A stretch of DNA of 64,000 bases from Ipomoea triloba (taxonomy: Eukaryota > Streptophyta > Magnoliopsida > Solanales > Convolvulaceae). This document shows, piece by piece, positions 1 to 11,412 of the stretch. The stretch's first letter is position 1. The number at the start of each line of letters is the position of its first letter. A model generated the notes under the pieces. It was not told the DNA's origin and made no database searches. It saw nothing but the letters and a program-made list of their open reading frames with translations. The DNA is taken from assembly GCF_003576645.1 (NCBI RefSeq), contig NC_044929.1, positions 21,143,981-21,207,980 on the forward strand, given 5' to 3'. Position numbers and translations under genes: made by a program.

Positions 1-342
1 TAAAAAAAAAAAAAAAAAAACCCGACTCTATATGTGCCAATATGGAGATGGTGGTAAAAGCCAGTGACAAGGAAGACGGTAAGTATAGTCCATGGATATA
101 GTATTAATTTTTTGATAGAGAATGCATCTTACAAGTCTATGCTTAAAATTATTGAAAAGTACAGCACAGATGCATCGTTTTATGAAGTTTAAGTTTAGTA
201 TGAGAACTCAAAGGAGGAATCACAGTTTTCTTACTTCACTATTTATGCAAGTCTGAAATATCATACTGTGGCATCAAAGTAGTTTTACCGAGTCTGGAAT
301 CATAGAGATTATATGGAGCACTACAAGTCTGAAGATTCATAC

Positions 343-1936
343 AGTGGCATCAAGGTATGTTTGGCCAACAGCCTCTGAGCTCAGCTGGTATGGGCAGTCA
401 AAATAATGCTCTTGTGGGGACGAGGAAAAAATCATTTGACCTATATCAAGTATATATGGCAATAGCATCACACAAAGCAGCGAAACAAAAAATGAGGATA
501 ATGAAGGTCGGGTTCTGCAGAGAAATCGAACTAATACCTTTGCGTATAACCTTTACTCCACAATCCCCAACATTGGCAATCTTCAAAATCCCACTCCTCT
601 CCAGCATTGCTACAATTCTTAAATGCCAAATGCAAAAGTCAAGGTGATTATTGGCGTTTCTTGGAACAAATTCCCAGTCCAAGTTATTGCAACTGCAGAA
701 TATATAAGATATCTAACAGCCCAGAACTTACGCTGTGGCTGATCCAATGGAGGAGGTAGCAGCATGGGCTTTCTTTATAAGAATGCATGGATCAAAATTG
801 ACCTGCAATGTCAGGTGAGGCAGCAGCATATCACCAGAGGAGCAATAGAAACTAGAATTCACAAGCTATACCAAAATTGATCAAAACAATAGACAATCAT
901 TATAACATGGACTATGGTCCACCTTACAAGATGGAGGCCATTGGCATAAGGTACATTATTAAGGCACCCTTTTTGGGTGTAGCCCAGGGTTTCCACCCTC
1001 ACTAGATTGTAGGCACCTCTATTGGGTGGGACAGCTGACCTGGAGATTTAAGGCTACTCCTGATCCTTGACTTTGGTTAAGGATGAATAAATCCCTTCCA
1101 CTCAACCACACCCCCCAGGTTACATTATTAGTATAGTAGTATACTATAAGTTCATTTTTAGTACATTGAATATTTATTTTTTCAAGGTTCATTTTTTGGT
1201 GTATTGAATGTTCATTTTTAGGTATACTACCGAAAAATTAACTTTCAGATGTTCAACTAACATTTATCCGTGGTGTACAGTATAATTTGCCAACAATTAG
1301 AGGGAACACAAGAAAAGATTGCAAAGCAGAATGAAAAAGTGTAAAATACATGGTCACTACCTCCTCATGCTCAAGAAAGAAAAATGCATTGGCCATCAAT
1401 TCCTGAGAGAACAATGCAGGATTAACATTCTGTTCTGCCCAACTGATTAGTACATGAAATCACATCAGTATTCAAAAGCCATAATCGGGAAATTTCATGA
1501 ATTTAAAACTCCACAAGACTGTAGTTGAGAACATTCTTACAACAGGCTTCGACTTCCTTACCCGGAAACACCATCGGCAACAGCAATAACACCCCCGTTA
1601 TAGCTACTCACAAGGAAAGCATCTTCCCCGCCTTTCTCAACCTTAATTTCAACAATTAAGCAAACACTTCATATGCAGATTGTAGAATAACACCATAAAT
1701 CCATGGAATAGATTAGAAATTACCTTGTTAGGGTGCGGAATTGCGTAACTTCCAACGCTAAGTGATACTCCTGCTCCGTCGCCGCCGGCGCCGGAATCTG
1801 GTGGCGCGCAGCAGAGTATTCTCCGGCGGCTCCGCCGGAATGAGATTGAATGCGGATTCAGCTTTGGGGATTCAACAATTGCGCGGGAATTAAATGGTGA
1901 ATTGGAAAGGGTAAGCCTGAAAATTGAAGCTGCCAT
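343..1936 (-). CDS. PBCP: Photosystem II core phosphatase PBCP-like (chloroplast PP2C), 3' part off the left edge
   Basis: Six exons are visible on the minus strand: 1724-1936, 1562-1641, 1361-1442, 732-802, 538-617 and 343-440, all with GT-AG borders and consistent phase. The start ATG at 1936 opens a Ser/Arg-rich, acid-poor presequence (MAASIFRLTLS...RRSRRRIL), as in chloroplast transit peptides. The mature part then reads SVGSYAIPHPNK, GGEDAF, AVADGVSGWAEQ, GSATAIVAML, NVGDCG and PQEHYFDCPYQLSSE. These are PP2C metal-binding and core motifs in the form I remember for Arabidopsis PBCP (At2g30170), which dephosphorylates photosystem II core proteins on the thylakoid stroma side. The last visible exon ends at ...YLDAT before a GT donor. 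The expected next exon (GSDGLFDN region) is not in bases 1-342, so the gene continues to the left. The intron between exons 3 and 4 carries a SINE. No frameshift is seen. Family certain, orthology likely. Confidence 0.88.
962..1120 (-). mobile_element. tRNA-derived SINE-like insertion in a PBCP intron
   Basis: This 159-bp stretch is flanked by the perfect 10-bp direct repeat TACATTATTA at 952-961 and 1121-1130. Read on the minus strand it begins GTGGTTGAGTGGAAGG, which resembles a pol III A box. A B-box-like segment (AGGAGTAGCCTTAAATCTCC) follows, and it ends in GGGTGCCTT. It lies wholly inside the intron between exons 3 and 4 of the PBCP gene, in the same orientation as the gene. The SINE class is inferred from the box-like motifs and the target duplication. 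Confidence 0.55.
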
Positions 1937-2528
1937 TTCCCGCTACTTAGCTTCTCCAACTCCCTCCTGGATGAAAGCTTACTGTTAAATCCAATAGTAT
2001 CTTCCATAGATATGAGCTCCTCGTTGTGCCACGTAAATTGTTACATCTACTCTTTGCTCCAACAAAAATTTAAGTATTTGGTACGAGTACCAAATTTCAA
2101 TATCATTTTAGTGTATGTTTATCAAAAATCACAATTCTTAATATTACTTGTTGACCACATATATACTCCGTAATATATAAACATAAATGTGCAATCTAAT
2201 TATCAGTAGTTGAGATGGAGCATATGCTTCCACTTTGCTTAATTACAAGTGAATGTTTAAAAATAAAACGAAATCGTTGAAAAAGTTACTCCAACAATGT
2301 GCACAAAGAGTCAATACTGCTTTCATTAGAACTCAAACTCAAAACCTCTCATATGAAAAAATTACCTCCACTAGCCATGGCCATTTGATACTAACATAAT
2401 TTTGTCAAATTTTATGTTTTTTTTTTGTGGGTATTGTTAAAATCATACGGGGTAAACTGTTAAAGCCCGTCTAATTTTTGCTTTGAACATTCATCTCAGC
2501 TTATCGATTTCTCTCTAGCTGAGGCGCA
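1937..2528. other. Divergent intergenic region between PBCP and the MEA1-like gene
   Basis: This 592-bp spacer separates two start codons facing away from each other, so it should hold both promoters. It is AT-rich apart from short GC-richer stretches next to each start. I could not assign a convincing TATA box or shared motif. A tRNA-like repeat fragment (around 2315-2365, 'aactcaaaacctctcatatg') may be a degraded SINE. Confidence 0.5.
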
Positions 2529-3129
2529 ATGAACGCGGTGTCGAACTCTCCGCCGGAATTCAACCAAGGTAATTGAGGATTAACCTTCTTCGCGGTATTT
2601 ACCGAGTCGAGTTTTTATTTTGTGATTTTGTGTGCTAGTGAACGCCGGAGAAAGCGATTCGGATACGAACTCTGACGAATCGCCGGAATACTATCAGCCA
2701 ATCTCCTCGGCCGACGGAGATGACGAGGACGAAGAATTCTCCGATCAACATTCAAATCTCGGTGACGGAGATCGAGATCCGTCCGGTAGCAGTTTCAATC
2801 GCTTGCCGAACGGCTACGCGCGCTGTGTTGAGAACGGAGTGTCGTGTCTGGATCTGAGCGATGAGGATGATGAAGAGGAAGAAGAGGAGGAGAGGATCCG
2901 AGCTGCTTCTGATTCAGCTATCCGGAGAGCGTTCAGAGACGACGATAGCCGCCGCAGTGCTCCGTTGACGCCGGAGAACACGATGAGAGTGATGGAGGCC
3001 ATGCGCGGTGTCTCGTTCGGCGGCGTAGCTCCGGACTGGGCGGGTCGGGTCCCGGAGAGCCAGTGGATCCAACAGCTTCGAACAATAAGGCAATCCTCTG
3101 CCACTACTACTTCTGCAATGCATGATTGA
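2529..3129 (+). CDS. MEA1 (male-enhanced antigen 1) family acidic protein
   Basis: Two exons: 2529-2568 (MNAVSNSPPEFNQ, donor G|GTAATT) and 2639-3129 (acceptor CTAG|TG), joined in phase to give 176 residues. The N-terminal half is acidic and serine-rich, with EYYQPISS followed by an acidic run. A second acidic block, LDLSDEDDEEEEEEE, comes from GA-rich DNA at about 2857-2896. The C-terminal third, around TPENTMRVMEAMRGVSF, APDWAGRVPESQW and LRTIRQSS, matches the conserved end of MEA1 proteins (Pfam MEA1), where animal members have an E/D-x-V-K-x-x-M-x-G-V-S ... W ... W pattern. Plant members are annotated as uncharacterised or as 'fruit protein'-like, and their molecular function is not known. 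No membrane segment or signal peptide is seen, and low-complexity acidic regions suggest disorder. The initial ATG is supported by the in-phase short first exon, since the second exon has no ATG near its start. Confidence 0.8.
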
Positions 3130-4486
3130 AACTCTCTACTATTACTTTCGTGAAACTGTTAGAAATGCTATGCACATCTTCTGTTCGATGAATTGCGTCT
3201 TCTTAATCCCCTTCTGTTCTGTCAAACTTATATCAAAGCTTAACGCATATTGATTATCAATATTGTCTTTTTCTTGCGCATACTAGATTGATGAAATGGG
3301 GATCATAGTCAAACTTGTGTGTATCTTTTCCCTTCAAGCCAATATTTTCTTACTTGTGTTTGGATCTGCATGTTGTTTTGGAGGAACATTTTATATAACC
3401 TGCAGCTAATATAAGCTTGTTATAACATCTTGCCAAAGAGAAAATTAACAACTACTCTTATGAAGTAGCTATAGAATTTTTTGATCCAAGTACAAACATA
3501 TTTTGTTAACTCAAATGAAAAGAACTAGAGTGTGCCAAAAAGCTTTAACTCAAATTGTTTGGAGAGGTTAGCTTGATGTTGAACTAGAGTGTACCATAAA
3601 GAATTGTTTCCAACGATACGGTGGAGTTCGATTTCTCCCCACAAATATTGTGAGTTTAGGTTTTAATTTAGATTGGAATTTTTGTGCGCGTAAGTGCATT
3701 GTAGATCACCAGATTGATTTGATTTACCTTTTTTAGGCCCGTGGATAAATTGATATAATCTAAGATATAGTATGGTGAATGTAAAAACCTGAGTTATAAA
3801 AAAAAAATTGAATGATATTCAATAAGGCCATGATATGAAGGGCAAATTATTACGTGGATCTGGGTTTAAAATATACAATTTACATATTGAATGTTCACAA
3901 TTTACATATTAAAGTAGCACAATTGAACCGCACAATCAATCAAAAATAAGCATAAGCATAAAAGTAACGTATAGTTATTACTTAGGGTGAAAAAGAATAT
4001 GCCCATTACAAGCTCAACTTTTAGCGTATTTACACACTCCAAACTTTCAATTAAGGACTCAAACTAAATATCGAAAGTAAATCTCTCAAATCAGTTGTAT
4101 TAATTACAAGTTGATTTTTAAACACAAAAGGAGCAATCCCAAAATAATAAGGAATATCTCCTAAAATCAGTCAATGATCTCCCACATATACTTTCCATAA
4201 AAGAGATAATACATCTCTCAAATTTTAAACTATACCAATCATGGACCAACTACTTAAACCAAGCAATTGTTATACCATGAACCATGGAGATGGTTCATAT
4301 TGCATTGTGAACCTTGATATAAAAATTCTGTATTTTCAGTTAACACATTTTGTACCTAGAGTTAACATTTTATGTACATGTAAACAAATAACTTGATAAT
4401 TGTTGACACATAATATGATAGCTATAAGTACAGAAACTGTAAACTATAAATAGTTCCACCTAAATCGAGACCAAATACCGGATCGT
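3130..4486. other. AT-rich intergenic sequence
   Basis: Downstream of the MEA1-like stop I see no coding pattern, only AT-rich sequence. Around 4268-4320 is 'TTATACCATGAACCATGG', resembling the ends of the inverted-unit elements at 9.6 and 21 kb, which may mark a diverged relative. Confidence 0.4.
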
Positions 4487-4656
4487 CAGTATCCTGAATG
4501 CTACTGACTCTATTACATTGTAGTATCGGTTCATCTATACTTTCGATCTCAACCTATTGAAGCTCAAAGAGTCAACAACGCCTCCACTGAGACTCGATCT
4601 CATGACCTCCCATATGAGAGAGTCATTTCATGTCATCTGAACACAAGGTGTTTGAC
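4487..4656 (-). mobile_element. tRNA-derived SINE, minus orientation
   Basis: On the minus strand this reads from an A-box-like start near 4656 (CAAACACCTTGTGTTCAGAT), through a B-box-like segment (GAGATCGAGTCTCAGTGGAG), to a 3' part ending around ACATTACAATGTAATAGAGT. The same order occurs at 15665-15810, 23670-23805 and 43682-43868, so this is a repeated family rather than a tRNA gene. This copy is diverged and has no clear poly(A) or target duplication. Confidence 0.55.
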
Positions 4657-4774
4657 TACTCATATGTTAATAGTGTTGCAACTTGCAAAACAATCAAAAC
4701 ACAAAAGAGTGGATCTCGATCAATCTTTGGAACAAAGAACAGTCAAGGAGGAGCCCTTAGTTGTTGTCGGTGCA

Positions 4775-4776
<2 letters not shown>

Positions 4777-4820
<44 letters not shown>

Positions 4821-4831
4821 TCTTTTTCTTT
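4777..4831. repeat. (TTA)n microsatellite
   Basis: About 14 uninterrupted TTA units followed by a T-rich tail. Apparent poly-Leu and poly-Tyr reading frames across it are artefacts of the repeat. Confidence 0.95.
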
Positions 4832-6439
4832 TTTCTTATAAGTGTATTATCTAAGTTTGGATCTATATAAAATAGGACTGTTTTAAATAGTTAAAATAGT
4901 ATTTGTACCCCATTTCTCAAAGAGCAATATATGTACCGTAACGCGTACGGATGTACTTTTGTTTGGATTCTCACAAACTATATTAACTAGTTTACTCTTC
5001 CAATTCCAAGTTCCAAACCTTATTTTAATTTCTATGTAATTAACATCACAACTCACAAAATTAATAATATATTTATTCTAATATTATTTTATCAAATTAC
5101 AATTAACCTCAATTAAGAAAGCTCCCTACCCCGCATTTCAAGAGAATCTATCATCTATCATTAAAGCCAAAACCCTACAAATTAGGTTATTTAAAGATTA
5201 ATCATTAATTTAACTTATATCACATGTATGATGATGATATGCTGTTATATCTGGTAAAATTGTACAATTTTAAAATATTTTTTAATTTGGTAGTATATAT
5301 TATAAAAAATTGTTACGCATATGATGTAAGAACTTTCATAATATTTTAAAGAGTTTATCAAGACCTCTCATGTTTTGAAAGGGGAACAGACGACCGTGTT
5401 GTCTGTTTAGAATTTTTTATTAATCTTGAACAACATGGTGATTAGGGGCTTCTAAGCTAGACTGCCCTCCAAATAACACATACAAAGAATTTGTTTCGTT
5501 CAAATACTTTGGCTGTCCTGACTTAGAAGATCAGATGGCGTAGGCGTGTCTCTTGTTGGGCTTTCTACAGGTTCGTTGTATAGTAATAGAATTTCATTTA
5601 AATTGCTCTTGATTTTTCTTCAATTGATCTCTTCCTAGATTTTATGGATAAAATGTTCGTTATTCATTATTTGAGGCAAATGGATGAGGGGAATGTACAC
5701 AAATCTCTTTGATTTTTAGGATTACATTGTGTCCTAATGTCAAACCAATTACTATACTATAGATTTGATCAACTATGGAAAGAATAATCTGTTAGCTTGT
5801 GTCGCTTAGAACATCATTTTTCTATTTAGTTCCAACTGAACATTAATATAGTAATCTTAAAACTTTAAAAACAAGGATTAATTACATTATTATTATTAAA
5901 TGAACACAAACTAGGCTAATCATCCGAGCTGTGGTCGGTGCCCCAAACATAGTGCTGCGAAGCTTCCTCCTAATTACTTATTATGGCACTATTCCCTCTA
6001 ACTACTTGTACTTCGCAAAAACCTCAGCCAATATTCAATTTAAATGTGGAAAAAAATGATTTGATATTAAATATTCACTCTATATTTAATAGTAATGGAC
6101 ATTGATGAGAAGCAAAAGTTTTAAAAAATGCCATGGGTACCTCACATGACTTGATTTATTGAAAGAAGGAAAAAAAAAAATCATTGGAATGAAATTTAAT
6201 AGTCTTATTTTGCTTGCAGCGGTAAGGTGCGTATGATACACTTTGAAAATTTGTAAACCTTTTAACAACATTCGAGGATTAACCTCCTCCAACAAGACTA
6301 TGATGTAGGGAAAATGGGGCACTCTTAGACGATCGAGCACATTTGGTAATTTACCTATTCCAGTAAGGTTCCAAGGTAGGGCGATAGGGGCAAGTAGGGT
6401 CCGTAGCTTGCGATTGAGGTGTAACCCTTCAAAAAAAAA
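4832..6439. other. AT-rich intergenic sequence
   Basis: No supported gene. A minus-strand open frame at about 6195-6425 has a weak leucine-rich character and is discussed in the findings. The rest is AT-rich with short homopolymers. Confidence 0.4.
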
Positions 6440-6570
6440 AAATGACCTCATGTCCCAGGGACATTACTCAATTGGTCAACTAATTCAAAATAAATTCCTA
6501 ATAAACTTTTCTTTGTTAGTCGTCGCACGATGCAAGGTCCGAATCCTACCAAGAACAAAAAAAGGAAATT
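6440..6570 (+). mobile_element. Degenerate tRNA-like (SINE-type) repeat
   Basis: 'ACTCAATTGGTCAACTAA' resembles an A box, and 'GCAAGGTCCGAATCCTACC' about 50 bases later resembles a B box. An A-rich stretch (ACAAAAAAAGG) follows. The spacing suits a tRNA-derived SINE, but no target duplication was found. Confidence 0.35.
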
Positions 6571-6957
6571 ATGAATTTAGTCTTGTTATAATAAGTACAA
6601 GCATACATATATTTTGAGGCATGTAAGTCACTTGCATGAGACACATTTCACAATTTACCTCTTTTCCCATGTTTCAGAGTAAGAGAATTGATGATCTTTA
6701 AGTTTGAATGTAACAAACCATTTTTTTGGTTTTAATTAATGTGTGTCATATATATTAACATGGAATAAATTAAAATTGGTATTAAAAAATAGAATAAACT
6801 TAATTAATATTATTCAAAAAGTTCAAACTTCCATTCAATGTATGAAGGTCTTAATTAGGTTTCACTTGTACATTTATTCATATTTTTAGAGTCCGGAAAA
6901 AGGGAAGTTGATAATATATTTTAATAAATTAAAACATAAGAGAAAAACCAACAAAAA

Positions 6958-7017
<60 letters not shown>

Positions 7018-8588
7018 AAAATGAAAAAAAAATTGTAATTAGAAGGTTCTAAAGCTGAGTTTGGTTGTCTAATTTAACAGACATTAATGCAGCATTCACC
7101 CAGAATAACTACGCTATGTTGTAGGAAAGAGGAGCATTATCATTAACGTTCCTCCTAAGTTTAAGACCAATAATGTTAAATTGTCGAAACTTATTGGTCG
7201 TAGAAAATGGAGACGGCATTACTTTTGTTTCCACTTACCATTTTGATCAAGATAACAAACCACACTGTCTTACTGTCTTAGTAGTGTCTTTAGAATCATG
7301 CAACAACTAACATTTATTTTTAATAAATCACAAGTTGTATTCTTCCTAGCACTCTCTCTGTCAAATTCGTCACACAGAATTTTTCTACTGCAGCTTATCT
7401 CTCATATATGATTTGCGATATATTACACATGCAAAACGGAGTTTATTCCCTACGTGCACGCCTTCGTATAATTACTGCAAGTTTTCCTCGTCACTAAAAA
7501 AAAAATTATATAGTAACATTATTAGTAACACGACTTCGTATAATTACTGCATACCCTAACCCCTTCGGCCTTAGCAAGGGAATAGGTAGGACAATTGTTA
7601 TTATCTCTACGAACATAACTGACTACACAATCGCTAATAGACTCAAATTATATTCATTATCAAATATCAATAATTAAAATGTCTCACTTCATTTTGGTAT
7701 TTTCTGGAGGGATGAAATTGGCCCATTTTTTCATGATTGTATCAATGGCCAGCTGCTTGAATATGCATATTTTTTTTATTTAAAATAAGTTTTAATTAAA
7801 TAAATATTTATTATTGGGATGGGAATACTTCGGTTATTGTGATTTTTTTAAAGAATGGGTTTAAAAAAAAAGTTTATTTAAGCATAAAGGAAGGACTATG
7901 TTCATATGCAATGTTTTATTGCAAGTTATTGGCACACAAAAAACAAAATTAGAAATCTCATAGATCAAGCACAGCTGTATATTTTTGGATTGTAGCAATT
8001 AGTGCAATTTGGGATCTTCACTTTTGCCACACACCACTATAATTCACCATTTTGTTTCCAAAATAAAATAAAATAAAGATATATTTTTAACTCCTTTTAT
8101 GGTTTGTAAATTAATGTTCAGCCATCCCATATATATTCTCGTTACTACAAAACTATATGAGTTTGGTCTGAATCACGCTCGTAAAATTGGACTCTTGTTT
8201 AAGAAAAAAGTTTGATTTACTTAAAATTTTAATATGACATACACTCTTTAAAATAATACACGAGAACACAAGAGTATGTTACACAAATCAAGGTTGCGTC
8301 ACATGCACCCACATTATAAGCTATCAAAAGAGGTCGAAAGCCATTTGAAAGATAATAGAGAATATGTATACCTAGTATGCATTAGGTTATATAATGTTTA
8401 TTATATAGTAATAATATGCTATATTGCTGTGTAGATTATATATATTCTTGAAGATAAAAGTAATGTTTTATATATGCAATGTATGATTCTCAATACATAG
8501 AAAGTCACTAGAGTTTGCAGTCGGGAAGCTCATTTTAGGCCCAAAAATCCTTTTGAGAAGCAAATTAAACTAGCTTTAATTTTATAGA
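6571..8588. other. AT-rich intergenic sequence with a (TA)n tract
   Basis: A (TA)n microsatellite occupies about 6960-7011. Elsewhere there is AT-rich sequence with homopolymer runs and no coding or RNA gene signal that I can support. Confidence 0.5.
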
Positions 8589-8607
8589 GTTACGTTGGAC
8601 ACATACT

Positions 8608-8796
8608 TTTTTTTTTGGGTAAATTCACAGGATCTTTCTCTCCGTCCGTTTAACGGTCCGGGGTCCACCCACGTTCGCTCCGGGAGGCACGAGAGCTGGC
8701 CCAGGGAGAATCGTCACTTGTGGGAATTGAACCCGGGTTCTCCCGAAATTCCTCCCCACAAAGAGAGCTCACTTGCCACTTGAGCTACCCCACTGG
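8608..8796 (-). mobile_element. Full-length tRNA-derived SINE with 19-bp target duplication
   Basis: Flanking repeats GTTACGTTGGACACATACT (8589-8607) and the same with one mismatch (8797-8815) bracket the element. On the minus strand it starts with a tRNA-like head (GGGGTAGCTCAAGTGGCAAG, A box), has a B box (CGGGTTCAATTCCC), then a GC-rich body with GGACCGTTAAACGGACGG. It ends in GTGAATTTACCC and an A tail. Related copies lie at 35899-36042 and 63842-63945. Long, nearly perfect duplication and an A tail mean LINE-type target-primed integration, and one mismatch suggests a fairly young copy. Confidence 0.85.
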
Positions 8797-9050
8797 GTTA
8801 CGTTCGACACATACTGACACTACGCTGACAATGGGCAATTCATATTTATATGCAAGTCAATTACATGAGCCACCTGCATCTGCTAAGGCAACTCATTTTG
8901 ATGAGACGACTAAAAGACACTTCACGTATTATTCATTTTAGGCACGATCGACTTCTTAGTTTCTGAAGTATAAAAAAAAAAAAGAAAAAAAAAACTCTAC
9001 AATAGTTAAAAACAATCAGAAATAGACATATATGCTCTATATGTACTCAC

Positions 9051-9291
9051 CAGGGCCGGATTTTAGGGCGTGCAAGATGTGCAACTGCACAGGGCCCCAA
9101 AATTTTGGGGGCCCCCTAGTCTAGCCCTAGCCTAATAGTTAGTATATGTATTTGTTATTATATTAGCCCAAAATTAGATTTTTTGCATTTTTTTCTTTGC
9201 AATTTTTCTTCAATTCGGAGTTTATTTATACTTTGATAATGCCTCACTTAGTTATTAACACAGGGCCTCGTAAATCAAAAAACCGACCCTG
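9051..9291. mobile_element. Short non-autonomous hAT-type DNA transposon
   Basis: The 241-bp element starts CAGGGCCGGATTT and ends with the inverted counterpart AACCGACCCTG. It is flanked by the perfect 8-bp direct repeat GTACTCAC at 9043-9050 and 9292-9299. An 8-bp target duplication and CAGGG-type ends are typical of hAT elements. No transposase is encoded, so mobility would have needed an autonomous partner. Confidence 0.85.
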
Positions 9292-9638
9292 GTACTCACA
9301 TCAAGTTACATGCATGAAGTTACTGTTGGGTAGGTACATGAAGGTAACTAACTAGAGGATGATTGTCCTGTATCATTATTTTATGAGTAGATACACATAT
9401 ATTTATTCATCGTTTTGGTAAAACTAAAAAAAAAAAAGAAAACATTATAAAAAGAATATATAAATATATGTGTAGTTTTTAATTTAAGAGTTAGTAAGGT
9501 AATGTATTAATTGTTGTCCGTACCTAATCTATATATCTTCAAATAATACGGGTGGAAGGAATTGAAGTATTTTAGTTGGGTAAGGGGACAGTAAGTTGGG
9601 GTGTCATCGCCGCTATTATGCCTCCCATATCGGGCAAA

Positions 9639-10010
9639 TTATATCGTGACCATGGTCCACAATGCATTGTGGACCATGATCATAACTGATATTGTAGTTG
9701 TATTGAACGGATACTGCAGTTGTGTTGAAAAGATATTGCAGTTGTGTTGAAAGGAAACTGTAGTTCCACGGAACAGAAACTGTTCATCCGTTCCACACAA
9801 CTGCAGTATCCGTTCAACACAGCTGCAGTATCTTTTCAACACAACTGCAGTATCCGTTCAACACAACTGCAGTTCCAGATGAATGACACGGCCTCTGTTC
9901 CGCACAACTACAGTTCCTTTTTAACACAACTGCAGTATCCTTTCAACATAACTACAATATCATTTCAACACACCTGCAATATAAACCATGACCTATGGTC
10001 CACAGTATAA
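9639..10010. repeat. Inverted-unit element A: 22-bp minisatellite units between TTATA...GGACCATGG ends
   Basis: The ends are inverted relatives: TTATATCGTGACCATGG at the left, and at the right the reverse complement of TTATACTGTGGACCATAGG. The interior is tandem variants of a 22-bp unit (CTGCAGTATCCGTTCAACAC plus AA/AG). They run in one orientation up to a dyad GAACAGAAACTGTTC (9771-9785) and in the opposite orientation after it. Element B at 20968-21394 has the same ends and related units. No coding capacity: open frames here only translate the repeat. Class unknown. Confidence 0.75.
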
Positions 10011-11401
10011 ATACTCGTGACGTTGTGAGATCCACACTACAACACAAACAATTAACTACTTCTCTCTCTTTCTTGGATCAACAAGTGTGTGAGAAATCGA
10101 GAAGGAAATATCATTTCAATCATAATCACTTATACGGTGCTCTCATTTTAATCGATCTTTTAGGATGATTTAGGAATGTGGTGATGAGATTAGAGAAATT
10201 AAATTAGGATGGTGATAGTGATATTAGAACAATTTAACATCCTCCGCTCATATTGAAACTTTATCCTTCAAGATGAAATTTTTGCAATTGGAAGAGTGGA
10301 CATTTCCAATTAATCCAGCCTCAATTCATCCAAATGTTCATTTTAGAAGTAATAAACTGTAATTATTATTTCAAACACACTCTTTAATATTTTTTTGGAT
10401 GACGAGAGAAACCCACAACGGATCATGTGTAATAATAAAGTTGTTATATTTTTTTTTTTTGAATAAACTCTCCCTTCCCTATTAAATTAATCCCCACACC
10501 TTATAAATCGGTGAAAACAAAAAACAAAAAACAAAAAGAAAAAACTAATATTTGGACTTTTGGCACTTGAATTCATTTACTATATAGTTCATAACATCGT
10601 GCCATATGCTCATATCCCAAATTGCAATTCAATGCATGCCTATCTGATCTGTAATAATACAACATTTACTACTTTCTTTTTTAAATTAAAATTTTGACCA
10701 ATTATATAAAATGAGACAGTCACACTAATGATGTCCTAAGAAGACACGATTAATCTAGTCCCCTCTACCCAAAAAAAAAAAAAAAAAAAAAAAAAACGAC
10801 GACGACAACCACAAAATCATATCCCAATTGTTGAATCTTGAGCTTAGATGTCATCCAGTTCATGAATCTATCATCCTCTCTACGTATATGCTGAGGAGTG
10901 CAGTACACCCCATCCTTAACTCCTCCAAAGCTCTCAGTAAGTATCAATCACCATTGCGCAATAAGCAAAGCTTTAACCTTTATGTTCAGTTGAGTTACCA
11001 TAATTTACATATTCTCATATATATATACTCTATTAGATTGGAACGTGTGGATCCTTGGTGTTGAAGATTCAACCTTTTGGGGAGAAAGTATCAATCACCA
11101 TTACTATCCTCCATCGTAATCTTTTAGATGTCTAACAATTTGTTAGAGTAGTTGAAAATAAAGTAAAAGGCCTACAAGCCACTAGTGTCATTCTCCCAAT
11201 TATTACAACCTTAATTAAATAGCAAAAGCAATTAAGAAATCAACCAATAGGGTTCAGGTCAAATAATATCCCTAGAATAAAGGGTGTGATTTGTAAATTT
11301 TATAAAATATAACACCCAAGCAAAAAAGTCCTAGTTTTCTTTTTAAATTTTTAAATTTTTTTCCAGTTTAAAGCAAAATTTTTATATTAGCTTTTCTTCT
11401 G
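10011..11401. other. AT-rich intergenic sequence upstream of the PADRE gene
   Basis: Contains a 26-bp A run at about 10771-10796 and a minus-strand exon-like stretch at about 10810-10945 (motifs CTPQHIRRED and FMNWMTSKL) that I do not recognise. No complete gene. Confidence 0.4.
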
Positions 11402-11412
11402 TATATATATAA
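11402..11412 (+). promoter_or_regulatory. Probable TATA box of the PADRE/DUF4228 gene
   Basis: TATATATATAA lies 127 bp upstream of the ATG. The segment between is CT- and GA-rich like a plant 5' leader, including a short (GA)n at about 11478-11488. Inferred from position only. Confidence 0.55.

Noticed and set aside
35..79. Exon-like plus-strand stretch (ATGGAGATGGTGGTAAAAGC followed by a GTAAGT donor) at the left edge
   Set aside because: Only about 45 bases, no recognisable protein, and it lies within the expected PBCP intron on the other strand.
4630..4870. Frames with poly-Leu and poly-Tyr
   Set aside because: Caused by the (TTA)n microsatellite and a SINE.
9639..10010. Frames such as ...STQLQYPFNTAAVSFQHNCS
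   Set aside because: Translation of the 22-bp units, with repeats in all frames; not a protein gene.
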